Positions 43,941 through 55,198 of a DNA stretch of 64,000 nucleotides are shown here, in pieces; the first letter of the stretch is position 1; every line of letters begins with the position of its first letter. The notes under the pieces were generated by a model. The model made no database searches. It had not been told where the DNA came from and saw only the letters and a list, made by a program, of their open reading frames with translations. This DNA comes from Betaproteobacteria bacterium Ga0077532. Its GTDB lineage: Bacteria; Pseudomonadota; Gammaproteobacteria; Burkholderiales; Ga0077523. Location: positions 1 through 64,000 of the forward strand of contig LNEE01000024.1 in assembly GCA_001464895.1 (NCBI GenBank). The letters are read 5' to 3'. The position numbers were made by a program, and so were the translations under genes.

Positions 43941-44954
43941 ATGTCGTCTCCGTCCGCTGCCCTGCCCGCGTCCATGTCCGCCGTCGAGATCGTCCGTCCG
44001 GGTGGTCCCGAGGTGCTCGTCCCCACCACGCGTTCATTGCCGGATCCCGGCCCTGGCGAGGTCCTGATCCGCGTGGCGGCCGCGGGCGTCAACCGGCCCG
44101 ACGTGCTCCAGCGATTGGGGCTCTACCCGCTGCCTCCCGGCGTCTCGGATCTGCCCGGTCTCGAAGTGGCGGGGACCATCGTGAAGGTCGGCGACGGCGT
44201 GCAGCGCTGGCAGGTTGGCGACGCCGTCTGCGCCCTCACGCCGGGCGGCGGGTATGCGGGGTACTGCAAGACGCCCGCGGGGCAATGCCTGCCGGTGCCG
44301 GCGGGGCTGTCGATGGTCGAGGCGGCCTCGCTGCCGGAGACCTTCTTCACGGTCTGGATCAACGTGTTCGACCGGGCGCACCTCTCGCCCGGCGAGACGC
44401 TGCTGGTGCAAGGCGGCTCGAGCGGCATCGGCGTCACCGCGATCCAGATGGCGCGCGCCTTCGGCCATCGCGTGTTCGTGACGGCAGGCAGCCCCGAGAA
44501 ATGCCGGGCGTGCGAAGCGCTCGGCGCGGAGCGCGGCATCGACTACAAGCAGGAAGACTTCGTGGCCGTGGTGAAGTCGCTCACGGACGGGCGCGGCGTC
44601 GACGTGATTCTCGACATGGTCGGCGGCGCCTACGTGCCGCGCGAACTGAAATGTCTCGCCGTCGACGGTCGCCTCTCGCTGATCGCGTTCCTGGGCGGCA
44701 CCCGCGCCGAACTCGACATGGGCGACATCCTGTATCGGCGTCTCACGATCACGGGGTCGACGCTGCGCCCACGGTCGGTGGAGTACAAGACCGAAGTCGC
44801 GCAGGCGCTGGAGAGCCGGGTGTGGCCGAAGGTGACGGACGGCACGATCAAGCCGGTGATCCACGCCACCTTCCCGCTCGCCGAGGCCGCGAAGGCCCAC
44901 GAACTCATGGAATCGAGCACGCACGTCGGCAAGATCGTGCTCGAAGTGGCCTGA
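43941..44954 (+). CDS. NAD(P)H:quinone oxidoreductase (zeta-crystallin/PIG3-like)
   Basis: 337 aa from ATG 43941 (GAGAGGTG upstream; GTG 43935 is an alternative). Zinc-independent MDR oxidoreductase: GVNRPDVLQRLGLYPLP, then LVQGGSSGIGVTAIQMAR, a GGSSGIG nucleotide-binding variant of AxxGxxG typical of the PIG3/QOR2 branch. Also RGVDVILDMVGG and GSTLRPRS. Cytosolic NADPH-dependent reduction of quinones or enones. The Lin0512-family gene follows after 10 nt. Confidence 0.9.
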   Translation: MSSPSAALPASMSAVEIVRPGGPEVLVPTTRSLPDPGPGEVLIRVAAAGVNRPDVLQRLGLYPLPPGVSDLPGLEVAGTIVKVGDGVQRWQVGDAVCALTPGGGYAGYCKTPAGQCLPVPAGLSMVEAASLPETFFTVWINVFDRAHLSPGETLLVQGGSSGIGVTAIQMARAFGHRVFVTAGSPEKCRACEALGAERGIDYKQEDFVAVVKSLTDGRGVDVILDMVGGAYVPRELKCLAVDGRLSLIAFLGGTRAELDMGDILYRRLTITGSTLRPRSVEYKTEVAQALESRVWPKVTDGTIKPVIHATFPLAEAAKAHELMESSTHVGKIVLEVA

Positions 44955-44964
44955 GGGGAACGCC

Positions 44965-45333
44965 ATGCCGACACCGAACAACGTCCTGCTGGTGGAAGTG
45001 GGGATGGGCATCGACCAGCACGGCCAGAACGCCACGAAGGCAGCCGTCCGGGCCTGCCAGAACGCGATCCGCGGCAACGCGCTGCCGGGTCTGAAGCGAC
45101 TGCTGCCGGACGGCGATCTCCGGCACATGCGCGTGCACGTTACGCTCGGAATTCCGGCCGGTCGGGACACCCTCGACGAAGCTGCCGTGCGGGCCGTCTT
45201 TCCGTACGGTGAGGTGAGCGTGACGACCGTGCCGGGCGGCCTCGCAGCCCACAGTCACTCGGTGCTCGCCGACAAGGGCGACAGCAACGACCTGATCTAT
45301 GCCGTGGTCGCCGCGGTGGAAGTGGGCTGGTGA
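44965..45333 (+). CDS. Lin0512 family conserved hypothetical protein
   Basis: 122 aa from ATG 44965. It matches the conserved Lin0512 family: EVGMGIDQHGQNATKAAVRA, AIRGNALPGL, LGIPAG near the centre, and a C-terminal DLIYAVVAAVEVGW. Predicted cytosolic and oligomeric; function unknown. Its stop overlaps the GTG start of the next gene by 4 nt (GTGA), so translation is coupled. Confidence 0.8.
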   Translation: MPTPNNVLLVEVGMGIDQHGQNATKAAVRACQNAIRGNALPGLKRLLPDGDLRHMRVHVTLGIPAGRDTLDEAAVRAVFPYGEVSVTTVPGGLAAHSHSVLADKGDSNDLIYAVVAAVEVGW

Positions 45334-45692
45334 ACGGATTCCGCCGCGCGTGGGTAGGGCTGCTGCTCGCGCTGCTGGCGGGCACCCTCTGGGCGCGGGG
45401 TCCGGCCCCGCTCGGCACCATCCCGCAGGATCAACTGCCGCCGGAGGCACGGGCGACGCTGGCGCTGATCCAGGCCGGAGGGCCGTTCCCCTACGATCGC
45501 GACGGCATCGTCTTCTCGAACCGGGAACGGTTGCTGCCGTGGCGCCCGCGGGGTTACTACCGCGAGTACACGGTGCCGACGCCCGGTCGCCGCGACCGCG
45601 GTCCACGGCGCATCGTGGCCGGCCAACCGTCCGAGTACTACTGGACGACGGACCACTACCGGACCTTCGTCCGGATCCAGGGGGCACGATGA
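45330..45692 (+). CDS. secreted guanyl-specific ribonuclease (barnase/RNase Sa-like)
   Basis: 120 aa from GTG 45330. Signal-like N-terminus (WVGLLLALLAGTLWA) then a small microbial RNase: FSNRERLLP, YYREYTVPTPG, RRIV, YYWTTDHYRTF. Catalytic candidates are Glu79, Arg94 and His109, matching the Glu/Arg/His triad of RNase Sa and barnase. It cleaves RNA 3' to guanine. It overlaps the barstar gene by 4 nt, so the inhibitor is co-produced. Likely exported to the periplasm or medium. Confidence 0.88.
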   Translation: MNGFRRAWVGLLLALLAGTLWARGPAPLGTIPQDQLPPEARATLALIQAGGPFPYDRDGIVFSNRERLLPWRPRGYYREYTVPTPGRRDRGPRRIVAGQPSEYYWTTDHYRTFVRIQGAR

Positions 45693-46108
45693 CGACTCTC
45701 CGCGAGATCCTCGACGGGCGCCGGAGCGGCGTCTACCGCCTGGCAGGGGCGACCAGTCCGAAGACTGTCGCACCCACGGCCAGCATCCCGATCCCCGCCG
45801 TCCGCAACAAGACATCCCTGATGGAGGCATTCGCGACGGCCGCCGCCCTGCCCGACTGGTTCGGCCGGAACTGGGACTCCCTGGAAGAATGCCTGCTCGA
45901 CCTGCCGACCCCGAATCGCGGCGGCGTGGTCGTGACGTTGGCAGAACCGGCGCTGCTGGCGCGCCACGATCCGGACGCCTGGCGCACGTTGCTGGCGTTG
46001 CTGGAGGACGTCGCAGCCGCCTGGCAGACGCGCGGCGGCGTGTTCGTGGTGTTGGTGCAGGGTGAGGCGCCGGGTGTGAGAGACCTGCCTATCCTCGCAC
46101 CGGACTGA
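45689..46108 (+). CDS. barstar-family ribonuclease inhibitor
   Basis: 139 aa from ATG 45689 (ATGA overlap with the RNase stop). Barstar core: NKTSLMEAFATAAALPDWFGRNWDSLEECLLDL split over two helices, the PxWFGxNWDxLxxxL motif. An N-terminal extension of about 35 residues and a C-terminal strand (GGVFVVLVQGEA) complete the fold. It stays in the cytoplasm and blocks the RNase active site. Confidence 0.9.
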   Translation: MTTLREILDGRRSGVYRLAGATSPKTVAPTASIPIPAVRNKTSLMEAFATAAALPDWFGRNWDSLEECLLDLPTPNRGGVVVTLAEPALLARHDPDAWRTLLALLEDVAAAWQTRGGVFVVLVQGEAPGVRDLPILAPD

Positions 46109-46138
46109 GAACGACTTCGCCGGCGTCCCGCCGAAGAA

Positions 46139-46660
46139 TCAGGCCCCGACGGCGGTGGGCACGCCTCCGGACCAGTCGGGATCCGGACGCAGCGAAATGA
46201 AGCGGGCCAGTTCCGACAGCGCGGAGTGGTAGACCTCGCGCTTGAAGTCGACGACGTTCTCGAGGGGCACCCAGTAACGGGTCCAGCGCCATGCGTCGAA
46301 CTCGGGCTTCTCGGAACGCCGCAGGCAGACATCGCAGTCGCGGCCGGTGAGACGCAACAGGAACCAGATCTGCTTCTGCCCCCTGTAAAGGCTCCGGGTG
46401 TCACGGCGCACCCAATGCCGGGGGACGTCGTAACGCAGCCAGTCCCGCGTGCGCCCGAGGATCTTCACGTGGTCGGCCTCGAGCCCGACCTCTTCCATGA
46501 GTTCGCGGTACATGGCGTCTTCCGGCGATTCGCCGGCCTGGATGCCACCCTGCGGGAACTGCCAGGCATGCTCGCCGACGCGCTTGCCCCAGAACACTTC
46601 GTTCCGGCCATTGGCGATGACGATGCCCACATTGGGGCGATAGCCTTCGCGGTCGATCAC
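46139..46660 (-). CDS. rppH: RNA pyrophosphohydrolase
   Basis: 173 aa. Nudix hydrolase that removes pyrophosphate from the 5' end of mRNA and starts decay. Family start [21 protein letters not shown], Nudix box GGIQAGE...[16 protein letters not shown] and the C-terminal FDAWRW, RYW and [10 protein letters not shown] segments. Length is normal. In betaproteobacteria it often lies close to proS, as here (about 2 kb). Confidence 0.94.
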   Translation of the reverse strand: MIDREGYRPNVGIVIANGRNEVFWGKRVGEHAWQFPQGGIQAGESPEDAMYRELMEEVGLEADHVKILGRTRDWLRYDVPRHWVRRDTRSLYRGQKQIWFLLRLTGRDCDVCLRRSEKPEFDAWRWTRYWVPLENVVDFKREVYHSALSELARFISLRPDPDWSGGVPTAVGA

Positions 46661-46745
46661 GGCAGCCTTGTGGAAGGAATTCTCATGGACGAAATTTTTT
46701 CATAAATCCCGGCATCGAGGAACAGACGACTGCAGCGGGCGACGT

Positions 46746-47531
46746 TCAGAGCAGCAGGCGATGCTCGGTGTGGGGGTTCAGGTCGGCGAGTCGACCGACG
46801 AACTTCTGGAACTCGATGCCGGTATCGATCTCGAGCAGGCGGGCCTGGGCCTTCAGTTGGTCCCAGCGCAGCAGCGTCGGGCGCCGCTGGAACGCGAACA
46901 CCGCGACATTGCCCTTGCGCTCCGCGGGCAGGCAGATGACCTGGTTGTCGAAGGCACGCTCGATGCGCTGCAGGAAGACGTCGAAACGCGGATCGGTGCT
47001 CCAGAGGTTCACGACGAGCACGCCATCGGCCTCCAGCGCCTCGCGGGCCTTCCGGTAGAAGTCCTCCGTTGCCAGGGCCTCCACCTGCGCCCGGCTGTCG
47101 TAAGCGTCGACCATGAGCACATCGCATCCGGACGGGTGGTCGCGAACGTAGTCCCCACCGTCGCCGACGATCACCTGGAGGCGGTCATCGTCGGTCGGAA
47201 CGTGGAACATGCTCCGCGCGACGGCGATCACCTGGGCGTTGGTCTCGATGACCGTCACACGCGCCTCGGGGAACTGGTGATAGGCGTGCTTCGCGAGCGA
47301 CCCACCGCCCAGACCGATCATTACGAAGTGCCGGGGCGCGCGATGGAAGAGCAGGAAGCCCATCATCGCGCGGGTGTACGACAGCACCAGCGCGATGGGG
47401 TCCGACACCTTCATCGAGCTCTGGATCGTGTCGCTGCCGATGTGCAGCGAGCGGATGCCGCCCTGTTCGCTCACCTCCACCGCCTCCGCGCGCGCGTCGC
47501 GGCCCGCCGGCTTTCGGGAGAACCAGTTCAA
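46746..47531 (-). CDS. spermidine-synthase-like methyltransferase-fold protein
   Basis: 261 aa. Rossmann core of the polyamine aminopropyltransferase family: FVMIGLGGGSLAKHAYHQFP, VTVIETNAQVIAVAR (acidic end of strand beta2), VIVGDGGDYV, and CDVLMVDAYDS where the aminopropyltransferase catalytic Asp normally lies. The N-terminal tetramerisation domain of true SpeE is short, and no speD is adjacent, so polyamine synthesis is uncertain. Such stand-alone homologues are common near proS/rppH in this group. Confidence 0.8.
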   Translation of the reverse strand: MNWFSRKPAGRDARAEAVEVSEQGGIRSLHIGSDTIQSSMKVSDPIALVLSYTRAMMGFLLFHRAPRHFVMIGLGGGSLAKHAYHQFPEARVTVIETNAQVIAVARSMFHVPTDDDRLQVIVGDGGDYVRDHPSGCDVLMVDAYDSRAQVEALATEDFYRKAREALEADGVLVVNLWSTDPRFDVFLQRIERAFDNQVICLPAERKGNVAVFAFQRRPTLLRWDQLKAQARLLEIDTGIEFQKFVGRLADLNPHTEHRLLL

Positions 47532-47571
47532 GCGCGGCCCCGCACGGGAACGCGAGGCCCGCCGTTCCGCA

Positions 47572-48621
47572 TCAAGCGGCAGCGCGTCGGCGCGCCACGG
47601 CGATCACGAGCACACCGACACCCATCAGCGCCCAGGTGCCGGGTTCAGGGACGGCAGCCACCGCCATCTGGGCCCCGAGAATGGCATGCACCCTCGCCGT
47701 CGGATGGAGGCTGTCCCAGAAGATGTGCTCGTCAGGATTGCCGCAGACGGTGCCGCCGGGGAAGAAGTTGACGTCGTCGCCGGTGAAGCACGCGCCGGTG
47801 GTATTGGTGAAGCCATTGGCGGCGGCATTCTGGACGAGGTCGTCGAACAGGCTCCGGAGATCGAAGTCGATCACGTGGCGACCCATCGCACGCTGCTCCG
47901 CCACCACGCCCGCGATGCCCGCGTTGATCTGGCCGCTGAAGAAACTGGCAGCCCCCACTGCCAGCGGGCCGAGCGAGGTGATGCGCGGCACGAGGCCGAG
48001 ATCCGGCAGATTGACGACCATCACGGTCTCAGCGCCATTGGCGAAGAGATCCCCCACGATGCCCTTCAGATCGAGCACGGTCTCGGCGACGGTGCTCGGC
48101 GCCCCCAGTGCGTCGTTGCCCGCCGAACGCGAACCGGACAGAAGATCCTGCACATTGTTGCTGCCACCGAAGACCACGTAGAGCGCGTCGCCGTCGAGGC
48201 CCCCGGGGTGCCTGGCGAGCAACTGGTCGCGCTGCTGGTTGAGTCCGAGGAACAACGGACTCTTGTCCTGGAGTGCGTGGTAGTCGGTGCGCGCGGCACC
48301 GTACGCGTAGTTCGTACCGCCGAGCACCGACGGCATTGCCTGCAGTCCGAGCGCAGCAGCCATCGTGACGGAGTAGTTGGGGCCGTTGCTGAACGTGCCC
48401 GGGAAGTAGTTGGCCGAGGGCACAGCCGGAGGATTCTCCGGGACGCTGATGAGCCCGGTGGCGACGCCGATGCCGTAGATCGTGCTGACGTTCCCGGAGT
48501 CGGAAAGGCTGTCGCCGAGGATGTACAGATTGCTGTAGGCGGCGGCCTGCGTCGACAGGACGGGGCCGAGCAGGGCGGCACACAGCAGTCCGCGGCAGAA
48601 GGTCTGGAGTTTATGGTGCAT
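47572..48621 (-). CDS. SGNH/GDSL hydrolase with PEP-CTERM anchor
   Basis: 349 aa from ATG 48621 (AGGAG upstream). Signal peptide, then block I GDSLSDSGN with the nucleophile Ser, block III FGGSNNV, block V FWDSLHPT with Asp and His. The C-terminus VPEPGTWALMGVGVLV followed by ARRRAAA is a PEP-CTERM sorting signal. It implies an exosortase in the genome and delivery to the outer surface or exopolysaccharide. Esterase or lipase activity on acyl esters is expected. ATG 48645 would add eight residues before the signal. Confidence 0.92.
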   Translation of the reverse strand: MHHKLQTFCRGLLCAALLGPVLSTQAAAYSNLYILGDSLSDSGNVSTIYGIGVATGLISVPENPPAVPSANYFPGTFSNGPNYSVTMAAALGLQAMPSVLGGTNYAYGAARTDYHALQDKSPLFLGLNQQRDQLLARHPGGLDGDALYVVFGGSNNVQDLLSGSRSAGNDALGAPSTVAETVLDLKGIVGDLFANGAETVMVVNLPDLGLVPRITSLGPLAVGAASFFSGQINAGIAGVVAEQRAMGRHVIDFDLRSLFDDLVQNAAANGFTNTTGACFTGDDVNFFPGGTVCGNPDEHIFWDSLHPTARVHAILGAQMAVAAVPEPGTWALMGVGVLVIAVARRRAAA

Positions 48622-48753
48622 GGGGGAGGTCTCCTGTTCGGACACGCGATTCGTTCGACCACGGTGCGCGGCATCTTAAAGAACGGGGCTGGCGACGCAT
48701 AGTGCGACGGGCCTCTCCCGGTAGAATCGCGGCTTTTCCAGGAAGCCAATCCG

Positions 48754-50463
48754 ATGCGCGTCTCCCAGTTCTTTCTCTCCACGCTGAAGGAAGCCCCCGC
48801 CGAGGCCGAGTTGGTCAGCCACCGCCTCATGTTGCGCGCCGGCCTCATCCGCAAGCTGGGCAGCGGGCTCTACTCCTGGATGCCGCTGGGGCTGCGGGTG
48901 CTGCGCAAAGTGGAAGCGATCGTGCGGGAAGAGATGAACCGCGCCGGCGCCCTGGAGGTGTTCCTCCCGGCCGTGCAACCGGCCGAGCTTTGGCAGGAGA
49001 CCGGTCGCTGGGCCGTGTTCGGCCCGCAGATGCTGAAGATCCGCGACCGGCACGATCGCGAGTTCTGCTTCGGCCCGACCCACGAGGAGGTCATCACCGA
49101 CATCGCGCGCCGCGAGATCCGGAGCTATCGCCAGCTGCCCGTGAACTTCTATCAGATCCAGACCAAGTTCCGCGACGAGATCCGGCCACGGTTCGGCGTG
49201 ATGCGCGCCCGCGAGTTCGTGATGAAGGACGCCTACTCCTTCCACACGAGCTTCGAGGATCTTCAGCGCGAGTACCGCAACATGTACGACGCCTACACCC
49301 GCATCTTCGAACGCCTCGGCCTGCGCTTCCGGGCCGTCGCCGCCGACACGGGCGCGATCGGCGGCACGGGCTCCCACGAGTTCCATGTGCTGGCCGACAG
49401 CGGGGAGGACGCCATCGCGTTCTGCCCGGCGTCCGACTACGCCGCGAACGTCGAGCTGGCGGAAGGCGTCGCCCCCGCATCGCCGCGCGCGGCACCCTCG
49501 CAGCCGATGACCAAGGTCGCCACGCCCGGCAAGACCACGTGCGAGGACGTCGCGGCGCTGCTCGGTCTGCCGCTGACGCAGTCGGTCAAGGCGCTGGCGC
49601 TCGTCAACGAAGGTCGCATGTTCCTGCTGCTCCTCCGCGGCGATCACCAGCTGAATGAAGTGAAGGCCGCGAAGATCGAGGGTCTGGACGGCTTCCGCTT
49701 CGCGACCGACGCCGAGATCGTCGAACGCCTCGGCTGCAAGCCCGGCTACATCGGCCCGGTGGGCATCCCGGCGGACGTGACGGTCGTCGCCGATCGCACT
49801 GTCGCCGTGATGGCCGATTTCGTCTGCGGCGCCAACGAGGCGGGCTTCCACCTGACCGGCGTGAACTTCGGGCGCGATCTCCCGGAACCGTCCCAGGTGG
49901 CAGACATCCGGAACGTGGTGGCGGGCGACCCGAGCCCCGACGGCGCCGGCACGCTGGAACTGTGCCGCGGCATCGAGGTGGGTCACGTCTTCCAGCTCCG
50001 GTCGAAGTACGCGAAGGCGATGCAGGCCACCTTCCTCGACGAGGCCGGCCAGGCGCAGGTGATGGAGATGGGCTGCTACGGCATCGGCGTGACGCGCATC
50101 GTGGCGGCCGCCATCGAGCAGAACCACGACGAGCGCGGCATCGTCTTCCCCGCGAGCATCGCGCCGTTCCAGGTGGCGATCGTGGCGATCGGGCTGAAGA
50201 AGAGCGATGCCGTTCGCGCAGCCGCCGAGGAACTCTACGCGGCGCTGACGTCCGCCGGCGTCGAGGTCCTGCTCGACGATCGCGACGAGCGGCCCGGCGT
50301 CATGTTCGCGGACATGGAGCTGACCGGCATCCCCTACCGGATCACGGTCGGAGATCGCGGGCTGAAGAACGGCGAGGTGGAGGTGCAGCATCGGCGCGAT
50401 CCGAAGTCGCAACCGCTGCCGAAGGACGAGGCAGTCGCTTGGGTCCGCGCGCAACTCGGCTGA
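48754..50463 (+). CDS. proS: prolyl-tRNA synthetase
   Basis: 569 aa, bacterial-type class II synthetase charging tRNA-Pro. It starts [19 protein letters not shown]; motif 1 [15 protein letters not shown], motif 2 [17 protein letters not shown], motif 3 [13 protein letters not shown]. The editing (INS) domain lies between motifs 2 and 3 (about 225-405, with [11 protein letters not shown]). The anticodon-binding domain is at the C-terminus. An upstream TAGAAT followed by CGCGGCTTTT (about 48722-48737) may be the -10 region. The transglycosylase gene starts on the stop codon (TGATG). Confidence 0.97.
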   Translation: MRVSQFFLSTLKEAPAEAELVSHRLMLRAGLIRKLGSGLYSWMPLGLRVLRKVEAIVREEMNRAGALEVFLPAVQPAELWQETGRWAVFGPQMLKIRDRHDREFCFGPTHEEVITDIARREIRSYRQLPVNFYQIQTKFRDEIRPRFGVMRAREFVMKDAYSFHTSFEDLQREYRNMYDAYTRIFERLGLRFRAVAADTGAIGGTGSHEFHVLADSGEDAIAFCPASDYAANVELAEGVAPASPRAAPSQPMTKVATPGKTTCEDVAALLGLPLTQSVKALALVNEGRMFLLLLRGDHQLNEVKAAKIEGLDGFRFATDAEIVERLGCKPGYIGPVGIPADVTVVADRTVAVMADFVCGANEAGFHLTGVNFGRDLPEPSQVADIRNVVAGDPSPDGAGTLELCRGIEVGHVFQLRSKYAKAMQATFLDEAGQAQVMEMGCYGIGVTRIVAAAIEQNHDERGIVFPASIAPFQVAIVAIGLKKSDAVRAAAEELYAALTSAGVEVLLDDRDERPGVMFADMELTGIPYRITVGDRGLKNGEVEVQHRRDPKSQPLPKDEAVAWVRAQLG

Positions 50464-51130
50464 TGCGCCGCACGCTCGGCGCGCTCGCAGGCCTGCTCAC
50501 CGCGGGCACTGCCTTGGGCGGAGCTCAGCAGTACGAGCCGCTGTCGGCCGCCGTCCAGGCGCGCCTGCAGAGATCGATCTCCGATACGGGCGCACCGCGC
50601 CTGTCGTTCGCCGACCCGTACGAGGGTGAGGTCTGGTTGGCAACGATGTCCGCGCGGCTCGCGAAGCGGATGCCCGATGAAGCCACGCGCACCGAGTTCC
50701 TCACCACCGTGCACTACGAGGCCACGCGCGCGGGGCTGGATCCGCATCTCGTGCTGGGGCTGATCCAGGTGGAGAGCAATTTTCGCAAGTACGCGCTGTC
50801 GTCGGCGGGCGCCCGCGGCTTCATGCAGGTGATGCCGTTCTGGACGAACGTGATCGGCAGCCCCGACCACAATCTCTTCCATCTCCGCACGAGCCTGCGA
50901 TACGGCTGCACGATCCTGCGGCACTATCTAGACATAGAACGCGGCGACATGACGCGCGCGCTGCTGCGCTACAACGGCAGTCTCGGCAAGCCGGGCGACT
51001 ACGCGATCAAGGTGCTCGACCGCTGGCGCACGCAGTGGTCACTGGATGCCGCACCCGCACCGTCCGCGACGCGTGTCGGCGCACCCAAGCTCGCCCCCCC
51101 AACGCGGCCGATGACCTACCTCGGACCCTC

Positions 51131-51137
<7 letters not shown>
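50463..51137 (+). CDS. lytic transglycosylase (SLT domain)
   Basis: 224 aa from ATG 50463, overlapping the proS stop by 1 nt. Signal peptide [20 protein letters not shown]. The SLT domain has catalytic Glu in IQVESNF, then SSAGARGFMQVMPFW and the C-terminal RYNGSLGKPGDYA. It cleaves peptidoglycan to 1,6-anhydro-muropeptides in the periplasm. The same order after proS is common in betaproteobacteria. Confidence 0.92.
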
Positions 51138-53007
<1,870 letters not shown>

Positions 53008-53067
53008 ATCCCGTCGACCGCTGCACGCTCCCCCTGCGCCACACCGTTGCCACCCGCCGCCCCTGTC

Positions 53068-53766
53068 ATGACCGATGACCGTGCCCGCCCGGGGCGCCTG
53101 CTCCTGCGCTGCACGCACCGCGGCGTGCTCTCCACGTTGTCCACGCGCTTCGAGGGTTTCCCCTACGGATCCGCTGTCCCGTTCGTGCTCGATGCGCACG
53201 GGTACCCCATCCTCCTCGTGAGCCGTCTTGCCGCCCATACGCAGGACATGCTCCGGAACCCGTCCGCGAGCCTGACCGCCCACGGTGACGACGTCGTCAC
53301 CGGCGCACGCCTCACCCTGATGGGACGGGTGACCGAGGTGGCGCGCGAGTCGCCCGCAGCCCGTCGCTATCTCGCCCTTCTTCCAGAGGCCGAGGTCTAC
53401 GCGGGGTTCGGGGACTTCGGCTTCCTGCGGCTGGAACCCGTGGCCGGTCACTACGTGGGCGGCTTCGGCGACATCCGGTGGTTCGATGGCACCGACTACA
53501 TCCTGCCCGCCGCCCCGCTGGACGATCGCGAGGACGACATCGTCGGACACATGAACGAGGACCACGTCGACACGATGCGGGCGTATTGCTCGCGCCGCCT
53601 CGGCACCGCCCCGGCAGCCGTGAAGATGCTCTGCGTCGACGCCGACGGCTTCGATCTGCGCGCGGACGACGCCCTGCTCCGCTTCGAGTTTCCCGAACCG
53701 GTGACCGATGCCGACGGCGCCCGGCAGCAGTTCATCCGTATGGCGCGGGAGTGCCGAACCGGATGA
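53068..53766 (+). CDS. HugZ-family pyridoxamine-5-phosphate-oxidase-like protein
   Basis: 232 aa from ATG 53068. Split-barrel N-terminal domain (GVLSTLSTRFEGFPYGSAVPF, PILLVSRLAAHTQDML, TLMGRV) and a C-terminal DUF2470 domain (IVGHMNEDHVDTMRAYC, VDADGFDLR). HugZ and plant relatives bind or degrade haem or flavin. Cytosolic. It ends with ATGA overlapping the DUF2069 gene. Confidence 0.9.
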   Translation: MTDDRARPGRLLLRCTHRGVLSTLSTRFEGFPYGSAVPFVLDAHGYPILLVSRLAAHTQDMLRNPSASLTAHGDDVVTGARLTLMGRVTEVARESPAARRYLALLPEAEVYAGFGDFGFLRLEPVAGHYVGGFGDIRWFDGTDYILPAAPLDDREDDIVGHMNEDHVDTMRAYCSRRLGTAPAAVKMLCVDADGFDLRADDALLRFEFPEPVTDADGARQQFIRMARECRTG

Positions 53767-54116
53767 TCCGCGCCACCTACCTGCTGGCCTGCACCTCCTG
53801 GATAGCGCTCACCCTGCTGTGCGTCGCGTGGGAGGGCTTCCTCGCGCCGCTGCGCCCCGGCGGATCGCTGATGACGTTGAAGGCACTTCCTCTGCTAGTG
53901 CCGCTCTTCGGCCTCCTGCGCGAACGCCTGTACAGCTATCGATGGACGAGCCTGCTCGTGCTCGCGTACTTCACCGAGGGGGCGGTCCGCGCGTGGTCCG
54001 ACACCGGGATGTCGAGAGCACTCGCCGTCGGCGAGGCGTCACTGTCCGTCGTGTATTTCGGTGCGTGCCTGCTCTACATCCGGACGCGGCTGGCCGCCGG
54101 CCTGCGCACCCCGTGA
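53763..54116 (+). CDS. DUF2069 membrane protein
   Basis: 117 aa, coupled to the preceding gene by a 4-nt overlap. Four membrane helices; YRWTSLLVLAYFTEGAVRAW is the DUF2069 hallmark. Function unknown. In related genomes it often lies beside wrbA, as here. The next gene starts GTGA on its stop codon. Confidence 0.88.
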   Translation: MIRATYLLACTSWIALTLLCVAWEGFLAPLRPGGSLMTLKALPLLVPLFGLLRERLYSYRWTSLLVLAYFTEGAVRAWSDTGMSRALAVGEASLSVVYFGACLLYIRTRLAAGLRTP

Positions 54117-55033
54117 CCGTGGCCACCGGTTACCGGGGCCGCTTCGCACCGACCCCCTCCGGTCCCCTTCACTTCGGTTCGATCGTCGCAGCCACCGGCA
54201 GCCGCGTCGACGCCCTTGCGGCCGGCGGCCAGTGGCATCTGCGCATCGACGACCTCGATCCGCCTCGCGTCGCGCCCGGCGCGATCGACGCCATCCTGCG
54301 ATGCCTGGAATCGCTGGGGTTCGCCTGGGACGGTCCGGTCGTGTACCAGAGCCAGCGCCGCGAAGCCCATCGCCGCGCCTTCGACCAGCTGCGCCTTGCT
54401 GCCCCGGTGTATCGATGCACGTGCCCGCGATCTCGCATCGCCCGCGCCGGACTCCCCGGCATCGAGGGCCCTCGCTACCCGGGCACCTGCCGCAACAGCC
54501 AGACGGCCTCCGACGGCCCTGGCGCCTGGCGTCTGGACGTGCGCGGCGCGCCCATCGAATTTTTCGATCGACGACTTGGACGCTATGTCCAGGACGTGGA
54601 ATCCGCGACCGGGGATTTCGTGCTCTGGCGCGCCGACGACATCCCCTCGTATCACCTGGCCTGCGCCGTCGATGACGTGCTGGACGGCTTCACCGACATC
54701 GTTCGCGGGGCCGACCTGGCCGCCTCGACGCCGCGCCAGATCCTCGTCCGGCGATGGCTGGGGGCTCCGGAACCTACGTGGATGCACCTGCCGCTGGTGC
54801 GCCATCCATCCGGGGAAAAGCTTTCGAAACAGACCCTCGCGGCCGAAGTCGACACGACCCGGCCGGCGACGGTACTGCGCAATGCACTCGCCTTCCTCGG
54901 GCATCCCGTCCCGGCTGAACTGGCTGACGCCCCGGTGCCGGAACTCTGGTCGTGGGCCGCGGACCACTGGTCTCCCGACCGTCTGCCTCCGGCACCAGAC
55001 CCATCCGAAACCGCGGGACGACACAGCGCCTGA
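54113..55033 (+). CDS. gluQ: glutamyl-Q tRNA(Asp) synthetase
   Basis: 306 aa from GTG 54113, overlapping the DUF2069 stop by 4 nt. It is a truncated glutamyl-tRNA synthetase lacking the anticodon domain: GRFAPTPSGPLHFGS (HIGH-like), LRIDDLDPPR, Zn ligands in YRCTC and RYPGTC, and KLSKQ (KMSKS-like). It attaches glutamate to queuosine in tRNA-Asp. Length is normal for GluQ-RS. Confidence 0.94.
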   Translation: MTVATGYRGRFAPTPSGPLHFGSIVAATGSRVDALAAGGQWHLRIDDLDPPRVAPGAIDAILRCLESLGFAWDGPVVYQSQRREAHRRAFDQLRLAAPVYRCTCPRSRIARAGLPGIEGPRYPGTCRNSQTASDGPGAWRLDVRGAPIEFFDRRLGRYVQDVESATGDFVLWRADDIPSYHLACAVDDVLDGFTDIVRGADLAASTPRQILVRRWLGAPEPTWMHLPLVRHPSGEKLSKQTLAAEVDTTRPATVLRNALAFLGHPVPAELADAPVPELWSWAADHWSPDRLPPAPDPSETAGRHSA

Positions 55034-55085
55034 CGTTTTCTTGCTGCGCCGCATCATTTATTTTCGTGATCAGGGGTCCAAACCC

Positions 55086-55113
55086 TTGACTTGAGTTTTC
55101 ACGACCCTATACT
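55086..55113 (+). promoter_or_regulatory. sigma70-type promoter of phasin gene
   Basis: TTGACT (55086-55091) and TATACT (55108-55113) separated by 16 nt, in an AT-richer stretch 86 nt before the phasin ATG. This is the clearest promoter in the window and fits strong expression of a granule protein. Confidence 0.65.
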
Positions 55114-55198
55114 CCTTGTTGTGCACTGCAGCAAAGCGATTCCGACATGCCCAGGTGCACCGAGGCATCCCCTCTCACCTGTCGAAGGAGTTCCTGCA

